Part shown: positions 17,243 through 26,609 of the stretch, piece by piece | Layout: every line of letters starts with the position of its first letter | Position numbering within the stretch: the first letter of the stretch is position 1 | Source of the DNA: Burkholderia lata | Lineage (GTDB): Bacteria > Pseudomonadota > Gammaproteobacteria > Burkholderiales > Burkholderiaceae | Assembly: GCF_000012945.1 (NCBI RefSeq) | Contig: NC_007510.1 | Location: 2,294,001-2,358,000 of the forward strand | Reading direction: 5' to 3' | DNA length: 64,000 bases | Position numbers and translations under genes: made by a program | Notes under the pieces: model-generated | Told to the model about the DNA's origin: nothing | What the model saw: the letters and a program-made list of their open reading frames with translations, nothing else | Database searches by the model: none

Positions 17243-18463
17243 ATGTCCACTCTCGACGCGACAGCGCCGTCCGCCGCAACCCAAGGCGACGCGTCGCTCG
17301 TCAGCCTGCCCTGGATCAAGCAACTGGTGTCGATGGACACGACGAGCCGCGTGCCGAACCTCGGCCTGATCGAAACGGTGCGCGACGCGCTCGCCGCGAA
17401 AGGCATCGCATCGACGATCACGCACGATCCGCGCGAAGGCTGGGCGAACCTGTTTGCGACCGTGCCCGCGCACGACGGCTCGACGAACGGCGGCATCGTG
17501 CTGTCGGGACATACCGACGTCGTGCCGGTCGACGGCCAGCAATGGGACAGCAACCCGTTCGCGCCGGAAATCCGCGACGGCCGCCTCTACGGCCGCGGCA
17601 CCTGCGACATGAAGGGCTTCATCGGCACCGCGCTCGCGCTGCTGCCCGAAATGCAGGCGACCAAGCTCGCGAAGCCGATCCATTTCGCGCTGTCCTACGA
17701 CGAGGAAATCGGCTGCGCCGGTGCGCCGCTGATGATCGCGGATCTGGTCAAGCGCGGCGTGCAACCGTCCGGCTGCATCGTCGGCGAGCCGACCAGCATG
17801 CGGCCGATCATCGCGCACAAGGGCATCAACGCGTACCGCTGCTGCGTGCGCGGCCACGCGGCGCATTCGTCGCTGACGCCGAAGGGGCTGAACGCGATCG
17901 AGTATGCGGCGCGCCTCATCTGCCACATCCGCGACATCGCCGACCGCTTCCGCGCCGAAGGCCCGTTCGACGCACTCTACGACGTGCCGTTCACCACCGC
18001 GCAGACGAGCACGATCCAGGGCGGCAACGCGATCAACACGGTGCCGGCCGAATGCCGGTTCGACTTCGAGTTCCGCAACCTGCCGACGCTCGATCCCGAG
18101 CAGATCTTCACGCGCATCGAAGCGTATGCACGCGAAACACTGCTGCCGCAGATGCTGCGCGAGCATCCGAATGCCGCGATCGAGTTCTCGAAGATCGCCG
18201 CGGCGCCCGGCCTCGACGCAACCGAACAGGCCGCAATCACGCAGCTCGTGCGCGCGCTGACGGCCGACCAGGACAAGCGCAAGGTCGCCTACGGCACCGA
18301 GGCCGGCCTGTTCGAACGCGCGGGCATCCCGAGCGTCGTGTGCGGGCCCGGCAACATCGAGCAGGCGCACAAGCCGAACGAATATGTCGAGCTCGCGCAG
18401 CTCGCCGGCTGCGAGCAGTTCCTGCGCAAGTTCATCCGCAGCATGTCGGTCGACGCGCACTGA
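17243..18463 (+). CDS. argE: acetylornithine deacetylase ArgE
   Basis: A 406-residue M20 zinc peptidase-fold enzyme. Metal-binding motifs are LSGHTDVVPVDG and GRGTCDMKGF, the catalytic glutamates lie in YDEEIGCAG, and the late histidine is in NIEQAHKPNEYV. It releases ornithine from N-acetylornithine in the linear arginine pathway. The ATG at 17243 (MSTLDATAPS) has CGGAG upstream and is preferred over the 13-codon extension to 17204. The PLP dehydratase follows 60 bases later. Confidence 0.88.
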   Translation: MSTLDATAPSAATQGDASLVSLPWIKQLVSMDTTSRVPNLGLIETVRDALAAKGIASTITHDPREGWANLFATVPAHDGSTNGGIVLSGHTDVVPVDGQQWDSNPFAPEIRDGRLYGRGTCDMKGFIGTALALLPEMQATKLAKPIHFALSYDEEIGCAGAPLMIADLVKRGVQPSGCIVGEPTSMRPIIAHKGINAYRCCVRGHAAHSSLTPKGLNAIEYAARLICHIRDIADRFRAEGPFDALYDVPFTTAQTSTIQGGNAINTVPAECRFDFEFRNLPTLDPEQIFTRIEAYARETLLPQMLREHPNAAIEFSKIAAAPGLDATEQAAITQLVRALTADQDKRKVAYGTEAGLFERAGIPSVVCGPGNIEQAHKPNEYVELAQLAGCEQFLRKFIRSMSVDAH

Positions 18464-18523
18464 CTGCCCCCCGCCACGCCGGCCCGCGTGTGCGGGCCGG
18501 CCCACTCCGCCACCCGCCACGTC

Positions 18524-19543
18524 ATGTCGACTGAACAACAGGGCACCGCCCATCCGACGATCGACGGCGAGCCGATCCCGACGCTCGACGAAATCGCCGC
18601 GCAGCATTTCGCGCTGTCGCCCTGGGTCGCGCGCACGCCCGTGTTCGAGCGCGCCGACCTGCCGTCCCTCGAGGGCACGCACGTCAACTTCAAGTTCGAG
18701 TTGCTGCAGGTCAGCGGCAGCTTCAAGGCGCGCGGCGCATTCACGCACCTGCTCGCGCTCGACGAGGCGCGCAAGAACGCCGGCGTCACCTGCGTGTCGG
18801 CCGGCAATCACGCGGCGGCCGTCGCGTATGCGGCGATGCGGCTCGGCAGCAGCGCCAAGGTCGTGATGTTCCATACCGCGAGCCCGTCGCGCATCGCGCA
18901 GTGCAAGCAGTACCGCGCGGAAGTCGTGCTGGCCGGCAGCGCGTCGCAGGCGTTCGACCTGGTCCGGCGGATCGAGGCCGAGGAAGGCCGCTTCTTCATC
19001 CATCCGTTCAACGGGTATCACACGATCCTCGGCACCGCGACGCTCGGCTACGAATGGGCGACGCAGACGCCCGACCTCGACGCGGTGATCGTGCCGATCG
19101 GCGGCGGCGGGCTCGCGGCCGGCATGGCGACCGCGCTGCGGCTCGCGAACCCGCGCGTGCACGTGTACGGCGTCGAGCCGGAAGGCGCCGATGCGATGAG
19201 CCGCAGCTTCGCGGCGAATCACACGATCAAGATGAGCGCGATGCAGACGATCGCCGATTCGCTGATGGCGCCGCATACCGAGGAATACAGCTACCAGCTG
19301 TGCCGGCGCCACGTCGACCGCATCGTCACCGTGTCCGACGACGCACTGCGTGCCGCGATGCTGTTCCTGTTCTCGCAACTGAAACTGTCCGTCGAACCGG
19401 CGTGCGCGGCCGCACTGGCCGCGCTGCTCGGCCCGCTGCGCGAAACGCTGCAGGGCAAGCGCGTCGGCGTGCTGCTATCCGGCACCAATACCGACCCAGG
19501 CACACTCGGCATGCATCTCGCACACGCGAAATTGCAGCCCTGA
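18524..19543 (+). CDS. threonine/serine dehydratase-like PLP enzyme
   Basis: A 339-residue fold-type II PLP enzyme. The Schiff-base lysine is in VSGSFKARGAF, the substrate loop is SAGNHAAAVAYA, and the phosphate-binding glycine loop is PIGGGGLAAGM. There is no C-terminal ACT/regulatory domain, so it is catabolic or a racemase/dehydratase rather than biosynthetic IlvA. It likely deaminates threonine or serine; related proteins include serine racemases and hydroxyaspartate dehydratases. The ATG at 18524 follows a GGCCCGCGTG hairpin between it and argE. Confidence 0.78.
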   Translation: MSTEQQGTAHPTIDGEPIPTLDEIAAQHFALSPWVARTPVFERADLPSLEGTHVNFKFELLQVSGSFKARGAFTHLLALDEARKNAGVTCVSAGNHAAAVAYAAMRLGSSAKVVMFHTASPSRIAQCKQYRAEVVLAGSASQAFDLVRRIEAEEGRFFIHPFNGYHTILGTATLGYEWATQTPDLDAVIVPIGGGGLAAGMATALRLANPRVHVYGVEPEGADAMSRSFAANHTIKMSAMQTIADSLMAPHTEEYSYQLCRRHVDRIVTVSDDALRAAMLFLFSQLKLSVEPACAAALAALLGPLRETLQGKRVGVLLSGTNTDPGTLGMHLAHAKLQP

Positions 19544-19688
19544 CCCCACATCGGGCCCACGCGGACAAACCTAGGGTTATCCCCAGATTATGTTGACAGC
19601 CCTGTTGATAACCCGCCGGACAAGCACGCAAGTGGTTGAGCGCGCAGCATTTTGCGCGCGCGGAGGTCGATCGTCACGAAATGGGCAA

Positions 19689-20120
19689 ATGCGGTCGCTG
19701 GCCGCATGCACGATGGCGATCGCGCTGCTCGCCGGTTGCGCGGCACCGCCCTCGCCCGTCGCCGGCGCGCCGTCGGCCTGCACGCAACCGGGCGAAAGCG
19801 CCATGCTGCAGGCCGACCTGCTGTTCGGGCGCGACATCACGGGGCGCGGCCCCGTCACCGATGCGGAGCGCGCGGCCTTCCTCGCCGACACGGTCACGCC
19901 GCGGTTCCCCGACGGCCTCACCTACTGGGACACGCACGGCCAGTGGCGCGACCGGGCAAGCGGCGGGATCACGCGTGAAGACAGCTTCGTGATCCGTATC
20001 ATCGCCGACGATACGTCCGACACACGTGCGCGGCTCGCCGCGATCCGGCAAACGTACATGCAGCGATTCCACCAGCAATCGGTCGGCATGACGGTCGTAG
20101 CGGCCTGCGCGTCGTTCTGA
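19689..20120 (+). CDS. DUF3574 lipoprotein
   Basis: A 143-residue protein with an N-terminal lipoprotein signal (MRSLAACTMAIALLAGC, lipobox LLAGC with Cys17). The mature domain has LLFGRDITGRGPVTDAERAAF, TPRFPDGLTYWDTHGQWRD and YMQRFHQQSVG, matching DUF3574. It is probably anchored in the outer membrane; the function is not known. The gene is convergent with mrcA and separated from it by a terminator. Confidence 0.75.
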   Translation: MRSLAACTMAIALLAGCAAPPSPVAGAPSACTQPGESAMLQADLLFGRDITGRGPVTDAERAAFLADTVTPRFPDGLTYWDTHGQWRDRASGGITREDSFVIRIIADDTSDTRARLAAIRQTYMQRFHQQSVGMTVVAACASF

Positions 20121-20149
20121 TTCCCCTTCTCTCCGCCGACAATTCGCGC

Positions 20150-20178
20150 AAAAAAAACGGGCGCCCGAAGGCGCCCGT
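20150..20178 (-). terminator. terminator of mrcA
   Basis: GGGCGCC and GGCGCCC arms around CGAA. Read on the minus strand the hairpin is followed by eight T, directly downstream of mrcA. Confidence 0.8.
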
Positions 20179-20204
20179 CGCATGCCGGAACTGCGGCGTG
20201 CCGC

Positions 20205-22721
20205 TTACTTGCTCTCGAACATGTCCATGATCTGCTGCTTCTCCTGCGGCGTGACGGGCGGCGGCGCCAGCCCCGCCGCGCCGGCCGAACCGAGTGCGTC
20301 GTTCGCGCTGATCGAATTCTCGGCCGGGTTGATGTCGACGTTCGCGACGAAGCCATTGCCCGGCGTGCGATCGGCGTAGTACAGCTCGCCGTCGATCGAA
20401 GTCAGGCCGTCCGGCATCGGCATCTGCTGTTCGGGTACGCCGTTCAGCGCGGTGCGCATGTAGTTCACCCAGATCGGCAACGCGAGCTGTGCGCCGAATT
20501 CGCGGCTGCCGAGGCTCTTCGGCTGGTCGAAGCCCATCCACGCGACCGCGACGAGCGACTGCTGGTAGCCGGCGAACCAGCCGTCCTTCGCGTCGTTGGT
20601 CGTACCCGTCTTGCCCTGCAGGTCGCTGCGGCCCAGTGCATTGGTGCCCGCGCCGGTGCCGGCCGTCGCGACCGAATGCAGCAGGCTGTTCATCACGTAC
20701 GCGTTGCGGCCTTCGATCGTGCGCGGTGCCGTGCTGCCCGCGAGCACCGGCTGCGACTTCTGCAGCGCCTGGCCGCGTGCATCGTCGACCTCGGCGATCA
20801 GGTACGGATCGACCTTGTAGCCGCCGTTCGCGAACACCGCATAGCCGGTCGCGAGCTGCAGCGGCGTCACGAGGCCCGCGCCGAGTGCCATCGGCAGGTA
20901 AGGCGGCGTCTTCGCGGGATCGAAGCCGAAGCGCTGCGTCACGTACTGCTGCGCATACTGCGTACCGATCGACGCGAGGATCCGGATCGACACGAGGTTC
21001 TTCGAACGCTGCAGGCCGGTGCGCATCGTCATCGGGCCATCCGGCTGGTCGTCGTCCTTCGGCTCCCATGCGGTGCCGCCCGGCACGCTCGGCGGGAAGT
21101 ACAGCGGCGCGTCGTTGATCATCGTCGCCGGCCCCATGCCCTTGTCGAGCGATGCCGAGTAGATGAACGGCTTGAACGACGAGCCCGGCTGCCGCCATGC
21201 CTGCGTCACGTGGTTGAACTTGCTCTTGTTGAAGTCGAAGCCGCCGACGAGCGAGCGGATCGCGCCATCCTGCGGCGCCATCGCGACGAGCGCGCCTTCG
21301 ACCTGCGGCAGTTGCACGACCTGCCAGCCCGTCTTGCCGTCCTTCAGCACGCGCACGACCGAGCCCGGCTTGATGCGCAGCGTGTCGTTCGCGCGGGGGC
21401 TGAGCGCGCCCGCCACGAAGCGCAGCCCGGCCGGGCCGATCGTCGTGGTCGCGCCGCCGACGAACTGCACCTCGACCGCATTCGGCGACGCCGACAGCAC
21501 CACTGCCGACTGCAGGTCGCCGTTGTCCGGGTGATCGGCGAGCGCGTCGTCGATCGCCTCGTCGCGGTCGTCGCCGGCCGCGGGCAGCTTGATCGTCGCT
21601 TCCGGCCCGCGATAGCCGTGGCGGCGCTCGTAGTCGAGAATGCCGCGACGCACGGCCTGGTACGCGGCTTCCTGGTCGGACGAGTTGATCGTCGTCGTGA
21701 CGGTCAGCCCGCGCGTATAGGTTTCATCCTTGTACTGCTGGTACATCATCTGCCGCACCATCTCGGCGACGTACTCGCCGTGCACCGCGTACTGGTTGCC
21801 CGGCGTGCGCACGTGGATCTCTTCCTTCACGGCTTCGTCGTACTGCGGCTGCGTGATGTAGCCGACCTCGAGCATGCGCTTCAGGATGTATTCCTGGCGC
21901 ACCTTCGCGCGCTTCGGATTGACGACCGGGTTATACGCGGACGGCGCCTTCGGCAGCCCCGCGAGCATCGCCGCTTCCGCGAGCGTGATGTCCTTCAGGT
22001 CCTTGCCGAAATACACGCGCGCGGCGGCCGCGAAGCCGTACGAACGCTGGCCGAGATAGATCTGGTTCATGTACAGCTCGAGGATCTGGTCCTTCGTCAG
22101 GGCCCTCTCGATCTTGTACGCGAGCAGCATTTCGTAAATCTTGCGCGTGTAGGTCTTCTCGCTCGACAGGAAGAAGTTGCGCGCGACCTGCATCGTGATC
22201 GTGCTCGCGCCCTGGCGCGCGCCGCCGTGCATCAGGTCGGCGACACCCGCGCGCAGGATACCGACGAAGTCGACGCCGCCGTGTTCGTAGAAGCGGTAGT
22301 CCTCGATCGCGAGCACAGCCTTCTTCATCACGTCCGGGATTTCCTGGAAGCGCACGAGGCTGCGGCGCTCTTCGCCGAACTCGCCGATCAACACGTGATC
22401 GGCCGTGAACACGCGCAACGGTACTTTCGGCTGGTAGTTGGTCAGCGCATCGAGCGACGGCAGCTGCGGCGCCATCACGACCAGCGCGTAGCCGACGATC
22501 AGCGCGCCGACGATCGCCAGCGTCACGAACAGGCCGGCGAACCACAGCATGACGCGCGAGCCGAACGAGCGACCGCGCCCTCCGCCGCCGCTGCGCTGGG
22601 TGCGGCGGTCGTCGTCGCGATCGTCGTCATCGGGGTAATAGGCTCCGGACGGTGAACGGCGCAGCGTGTAGTGGGGTTCGTTCCTGTCGGAAGAAGAAGG
22701 CGGTCGTTTGATAATTGGCAT
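20205..22721 (-). CDS. mrcA: penicillin-binding protein 1A
   Basis: An 838-residue bifunctional peptidoglycan synthase. The cytoplasmic tail is charged (repeated D/R/G to residue 55) and is followed by one membrane segment (about 57-83). The glycosyltransferase domain has catalytic Glu140 in AIEDYRFYEHGG and QGASTITMQVARNFF. An OB-like insert and the transpeptidase follow, with GSSFKP (active Ser), SKN (QRSKNLVSI) and KTGTTND. It polymerises and crosslinks peptidoglycan at the inner membrane. The usual neighbours (pilMNOPQ) are absent here. Confidence 0.95.
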   Translation of the reverse strand: MPIIKRPPSSSDRNEPHYTLRRSPSGAYYPDDDDRDDDRRTQRSGGGGRGRSFGSRVMLWFAGLFVTLAIVGALIVGYALVVMAPQLPSLDALTNYQPKVPLRVFTADHVLIGEFGEERRSLVRFQEIPDVMKKAVLAIEDYRFYEHGGVDFVGILRAGVADLMHGGARQGASTITMQVARNFFLSSEKTYTRKIYEMLLAYKIERALTKDQILELYMNQIYLGQRSYGFAAAARVYFGKDLKDITLAEAAMLAGLPKAPSAYNPVVNPKRAKVRQEYILKRMLEVGYITQPQYDEAVKEEIHVRTPGNQYAVHGEYVAEMVRQMMYQQYKDETYTRGLTVTTTINSSDQEAAYQAVRRGILDYERRHGYRGPEATIKLPAAGDDRDEAIDDALADHPDNGDLQSAVVLSASPNAVEVQFVGGATTTIGPAGLRFVAGALSPRANDTLRIKPGSVVRVLKDGKTGWQVVQLPQVEGALVAMAPQDGAIRSLVGGFDFNKSKFNHVTQAWRQPGSSFKPFIYSASLDKGMGPATMINDAPLYFPPSVPGGTAWEPKDDDQPDGPMTMRTGLQRSKNLVSIRILASIGTQYAQQYVTQRFGFDPAKTPPYLPMALGAGLVTPLQLATGYAVFANGGYKVDPYLIAEVDDARGQALQKSQPVLAGSTAPRTIEGRNAYVMNSLLHSVATAGTGAGTNALGRSDLQGKTGTTNDAKDGWFAGYQQSLVAVAWMGFDQPKSLGSREFGAQLALPIWVNYMRTALNGVPEQQMPMPDGLTSIDGELYYADRTPGNGFVANVDINPAENSISANDALGSAGAAGLAPPPVTPQEKQQIMDMFESK

Positions 22722-23164
22722 GTCGGAATGGCGGGCGTACGTGGCGCCCTCGGACGCATGCGGAAATGCAGGCGAATGAATCAGAGCGGATACAGCGTGA
22801 TGCGGCTGTCACGTCGACAGACCCCGCCGCGCGGCGATCCGTTCCCGCGACGTGACAGCGCATTTTAATGAAATCGACCGGGTGCCTTCGCGATTTTTTG
22901 TAAAAATTCCCGCAATGCCGTGATTTAAGGAACGTATTGTCGGCATCCTCTGCCTATCATGGACACGCAATATGACGCGCACCGTCGATTTTCTTTCAAT
23001 CGCGAAAGGTTCGAAATCCTGATGCGCAAGCCGCTTGAACTCGCGCGTTTAAGCCGTATTTAAGTGAACCGGTGGTGTAATATCCGCCGGCTCATGCGGG
23101 TCGGAACCGGCTCGCAACGGGCACTGCCGCTCTCACGCGGCGCCTTTCAACCACGGAGGATTTC
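22722..23164. other. intergenic region between mrcA and the pspA-like gene
   Basis: The 443 bases hold the divergent leaders of mrcA and the PspA-family gene. The part from 22865 to 23090 is AT-rich (for example ATTTTTTGTAAAAATT at about 22895) and has no credible ORF. I found no sigma-54 -24/-12 element, which would be expected for classical pspA control. Confidence 0.5.
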
Positions 23165-23845
23165 ATGTCGCTTTTCGACTCTGTTTCGCGCACGATCAAA
23201 GGCCTGCTGAACGATGCGGCCGATTCGGTACAGGATCCGTCGCGCGACGCACGGCAGATCGTGCGGGAGCTCGACGACAGCATCGGCCGTGCCGAGAATT
23301 CGCTGATCGAGATCGAGGCACAGGTCGCGACCCAGCGCAGCAAGCGCGATGCGGCCGACGACAAGGTGAAGAAGTACGAGGACGGCGCGAAGCGCGCGCT
23401 GCAGTCCGGCGACGAAGCACTCGCACGCGAGGCGCTCGGCGCGCAGTCGAACGCGGAAGCCGAGCGTGACGCGCTCGCGGCCGAGCTGTCGACGCTCGAA
23501 CCGTCGGTCGACAAGCTGAAGGGGCAGATCGCCGACATGCGCCAGCGCCGCAACGACCTGAATGCCCGCTCGAACATCCTGCAGGCCAAGCAGGAAATCG
23601 CGCAGGCGAAGGATGTCGCGGCCAGCGCCTTGGGCGGCATCGGCGGCAAGAACCTGTCCGAGGATTTCCAGAAGCTCGAGGACAAGGTCGCGCTGCAGAA
23701 CGCACGTTCGGACGCGCGCCTGAATTCGGCCGACACGTCGAGCGGCAAGGCGCTCGACGACAAGCTCGCCGCGCTGAACAAGGGCCCGTCGGTCGAGGAC
23801 CGCCTCGCCGCGCTGAAGAAGCAGCTCGATACGCCCGCGCAGTAA
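23165..23845 (+). CDS. PspA/IM30 family protein
   Basis: A 226-residue, almost wholly coiled-coil protein (MSLFDSVSRTIKGLLNDAAD at the start, repeated Q/A/E/R heptads to residue 180) of the PspA/IM30/ESCRT-III-like superfamily. The amphipathic N-terminal helix would bind stressed inner membrane. CACGGAGGA precedes the ATG. A membrane TPR protein follows 88 bases later in the same direction, forming an apparent pair. The usual PspBC/PspF partners are not in the window. Confidence 0.8.
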   Translation: MSLFDSVSRTIKGLLNDAADSVQDPSRDARQIVRELDDSIGRAENSLIEIEAQVATQRSKRDAADDKVKKYEDGAKRALQSGDEALAREALGAQSNAEAERDALAAELSTLEPSVDKLKGQIADMRQRRNDLNARSNILQAKQEIAQAKDVAASALGGIGGKNLSEDFQKLEDKVALQNARSDARLNSADTSSGKALDDKLAALNKGPSVEDRLAALKKQLDTPAQ

Positions 23846-23933
23846 CGGCCACCGCGGGCAACCGCGCCGCTGCCCGCCCCGGGCGCGGCGCGAACCGATC
23901 GTCAGGAGACGGGCGCCTGCGCCCGGTTCGACC

Positions 23934-25100
23934 ATGAAGAAATCTCTCGCCGCACTCGGCCTCTCGCTGATGTTGCTGTCGTCCGCCGCGTTTGCGGTCC
24001 CGTCGCTGCAGCAGGTCGAGCAATCGATCGCGCAACGCAACTGGCAGCAAGCCGACACGCAGCTGTCGCAAGTCATCGACGCTCATCCGAACAATGCGCA
24101 TGCGCGCTACCTGTATGCACAGGTGCTGGACCGCGAGGGCCGCGCATCCGACGCGCTCGAGCAACTGCAGCGCGCGAAGTCGCTCGACCCGCAACTCAAG
24201 TTCACCGACGCATCGCGCTTCGCGCAGACGGAGTCGCGCATCCGCGCCGACGCGGCACGCGTGAGCGGCAATGTGCCTTCGGCCACGCAGTCCGGCACGT
24301 TGCAATCGTCGCTCGCGCCCGCCGTCGCGCCGGCCGAAAAACATGGCCCGTCGACCGGCATGTGGATCGGCCTCGGACTGATCGTCGCGGTGATTGCGCT
24401 GGTGCTGCGCTGGACGCTGCGGCGTGCCCGCACGGCCGACGACAGCCGCGCCGACGACGAACGCCGCACGCAGCTCAAGCGCGCCACCGACGTGCTGAAC
24501 GACATCCGCCCGCTGAAACTCGACGCGAAGCTGTCGACAGCGCCCGGCGCCGCGGCGCTCACGGGCGAACTCGAAGCGATCGAGACCGATGCGCGCACGC
24601 TCGTCGAAACGCTGTCGAACGGCAAGAATCCGGTGCCGCCGTATCGCGTCGACGAACTCGAACAACGCCATGCAAGCGTGAAGGCACGCGTCGAAGGCCG
24701 TCCCGATCCGGCCGCACAACCCGCGGCACCGGCGAACGGCAGCGGCTCCGTGTATGCGCAGGAAGCCGACCGCATGACGGGCGCGCAAGGCCAGCCGTAT
24801 CCGAAGCAACAGCCCTACCCGCAGCAGCAACCGCCTGTCGTGATCCAGCAAGGCGGCGGCGGTTTCGGTGGCGGCATGGGCGGGCTGCTGACCGGCGTAT
24901 TGCTCGGCGAAGCGATGTCGGGCGGCCGCGAGCGCGTGGTCGAACGCGACGTGATCGTCGACGGCGAGCGCCGCCGTCAGGAGAACGACCCGGGCTTCGA
25001 CCTCGGCCGCGGCGACAATTCGAACTGGAGCGACGGCAACGGCGGCGGCGGCATGGATCTCGGCAGCAACGACGACGGCTGGACCGACGACAACACCTGA
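23934..25100 (+). CDS. TPR-repeat membrane protein, partner of PspA-like protein
   Basis: A 388-residue protein with a signal peptide (residues 1-22, ending AAFA), two TPR-type helical pairs (about 25-88), a single membrane segment (WIGLGLIVAVIALVLRW, 144-160), a helical cytoplasmic region to about 230, and a low-complexity tail. The tail contains PYPKQQPYPQQQPP, a glycine-rich GGGGFGGGMGG block and acidic D/N/W repeats. The GGGFGGGMGGLL stretch resembles the membrane-inserting part of other Burkholderiales envelope-stress proteins. The function is unknown; linkage to the PspA-like gene suggests a membrane-stress complex. Confidence 0.65.
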   Translation: MKKSLAALGLSLMLLSSAAFAVPSLQQVEQSIAQRNWQQADTQLSQVIDAHPNNAHARYLYAQVLDREGRASDALEQLQRAKSLDPQLKFTDASRFAQTESRIRADAARVSGNVPSATQSGTLQSSLAPAVAPAEKHGPSTGMWIGLGLIVAVIALVLRWTLRRARTADDSRADDERRTQLKRATDVLNDIRPLKLDAKLSTAPGAAALTGELEAIETDARTLVETLSNGKNPVPPYRVDELEQRHASVKARVEGRPDPAAQPAAPANGSGSVYAQEADRMTGAQGQPYPKQQPYPQQQPPVVIQQGGGGFGGGMGGLLTGVLLGEAMSGGRERVVERDVIVDGERRRQENDPGFDLGRGDNSNWSDGNGGGGMDLGSNDDGWTDDNT

Positions 25101-25331
25101 CGCTACGCAGCGCGTCGACGCACCCGCGACGCGCTGCAACGCACGCCACGCTCCCCAGCAGGCCGGCCGCGCCGACGCGCGGATTTGTCAATCATTTCAA
25201 GATGGGCTACCGGCAATGGGGAGCGTTCGCTATCATGCGGCCATCGGCGTGCCACCGACCCTCATTCGACGCTCTGCATCCCTGCGCGTCGCGGCACGCC
25301 TCCCCTCGCCCCAACCAGGAGAAAGCCGCTC

Positions 25332-25763
25332 ATGAGCATCATCAAGGAATTCAAGGAGTTCGCCGTCAAGGGCAACGTCATGGATCTCGCCGTCGGCGTG
25401 ATCATCGGCGGCGCGTTCTCGAAGATCGTCGACTCGGTCGTGAAAGACCTCATCATGCCGGTCATCGGCGTGCTGACCGGCGGCCTGGATTTCTCGAACA
25501 AGTTCGTTCTGCTCGGCACCATCCCCCCGACGTTCAAGGGTAATCCCGATTCGTTCAAGGACCTGCAGGCCGCAGGTGTCGCCGCGTTCGGTTACGGCTC
25601 GTTCATCACGGTGGCAATCAATTTCGTCATCCTCGCGTTCATCATTTTCCTGATGGTGAAATTCATCAACAAGCTGCGCAAGCCGGAAGAAGCCGCACCG
25701 GCCGCGACGCCGGAAGACACCGTGCTGCTGCGCGAGATCCGCGATTCGCTGAAGCAGCGCTGA
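25332..25763 (+). CDS. mscL: large-conductance mechanosensitive channel MscL
   Basis: A 143-residue channel subunit. The N-terminal amphipathic helix [20 protein letters not shown] runs into TM1 ([17 protein letters not shown]), a periplasmic loop with [10 protein letters not shown] follows, then TM2 ([19 protein letters not shown]) and a cytoplasmic helix ending RDSLKQR. It opens on hypo-osmotic shock to release solutes. CAGGAG precedes the ATG. Single gene with its own terminator. Confidence 0.95.
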   Translation: MSIIKEFKEFAVKGNVMDLAVGVIIGGAFSKIVDSVVKDLIMPVIGVLTGGLDFSNKFVLLGTIPPTFKGNPDSFKDLQAAGVAAFGYGSFITVAINFVILAFIIFLMVKFINKLRKPEEAAPAATPEDTVLLREIRDSLKQR

Positions 25764-25785
25764 TCGCCAAGCGCCCCGCCAGCCA

Positions 25786-25809
25786 GGCCCGCCCCGTGCG
25801 GGCCTTTTT
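25786..25809 (+). terminator. terminator of mscL
   Basis: GGCCCGC and GCGGGCC arms with a five-base loop followed by five T, 22 bases after the mscL stop. Confidence 0.8.
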
Positions 25810-26051
25810 ATTGCGCGCGCGATGCACCGCCGCATGCGGCCTATCTCACTTTTTTGTGACGGGCGAATGCACGCGCGGGGAAAGCAGGTCTATGATGGAG
25901 ACTAAACGACAGTACGGGCGCCAAGACGCTGGCTGTGTCGATCATGGCGAGCAGGTCGACGGGAGACATTGATCGTCGTACTGCACGAAGGCAGCATTTT
26001 CGTGTGCTATAAAGGATCGACATGCGGCGTACATAGCCGGGAGTGGGTCGC

Positions 26052-26543
26052 ATGAAAGTGCCGCATTTCTTGCAATTGTTTTTGAGGCGAGTGTTTATGT
26101 CCTTCCCGAAAAAACGTCGGCGTGCCCAGCAGGATGGCCAGGAGTCATTCCTCGCGGTATTGCGCCACTCGAAACCGTTTGCCCAGCTCGACACCAAGAT
26201 TGCCCGCGCCCGTGCGCAGGACGAACCCGTCCTGTACGCGCATGTGCTGCCCGGTCTCGACGTGCTCCTGTGCAGCGTGCGCGGCGCCCAGCCGCCCTAT
26301 CCTGCCATCGCCGAACTGCGCAAGCGCTGCATCGAATCGATCGCCAACGCGCTCGAGCAGCCGCTGGACGGCCTCGAGAACGGCGGATACTGGTATGAAG
26401 CAAACGGCTTCGGCTTCCTCGTGTTCGCCAGCCGTGCGCGTGCGCGCATCCTGCCCGAGTTTGGTGCAGGCACGAAAGCGAGCCTGCGCGGTGGGCTCGG
26501 CCGCCAGAACGCCGGCGATACGACACCACGCTCCCTCGGCTGA
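26052..26543 (+). CDS. hypothetical protein
   Basis: A 163-residue cytosolic protein of unknown function. The N-terminus is basic (SFPKKRRRAQQDG), followed by a compact alpha/beta domain with FAQLDTKIARARAQDEPVLY, HVLPGLDVLLCSVRG and ENGGYWYEANGFGFLVFAS. GGGAG lies eight bases before the ATG at 26052; the in-frame ATG at 26097, preceded by GAGG, would start at MSFPKK and is equally credible. A G+C hairpin without a T run (26559-26582) follows the stop. Confidence 0.55.
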   Translation: MKVPHFLQLFLRRVFMSFPKKRRRAQQDGQESFLAVLRHSKPFAQLDTKIARARAQDEPVLYAHVLPGLDVLLCSVRGAQPPYPAIAELRKRCIESIANALEQPLDGLENGGYWYEANGFGFLVFASRARARILPEFGAGTKASLRGGLGRQNAGDTTPRSLG

Positions 26544-26609
26544 TCTACCTGCCATTCGATGGGCCGCCTCCGGGCGGCCCATCTGCCATTCACGCGCCCC
26601 GCTTGCCCG

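Noticed and set aside
14810..19378. A 1,522-codon open frame on the minus strand
   Set aside because: It is antisense to mfd, argE and the PLP dehydratase, all with intact family motifs. High third-position GC keeps antisense frames open; its composition (R, D, H, V rich) is typical of such shadows.
20676..22655. A 659-codon plus-strand frame
   Set aside because: Antisense shadow of mrcA, which is complete.
22722..23164. Sigma-54 promoter for the PspA-like gene
   Set aside because: No GG-N10-GC element was found at suitable distance.
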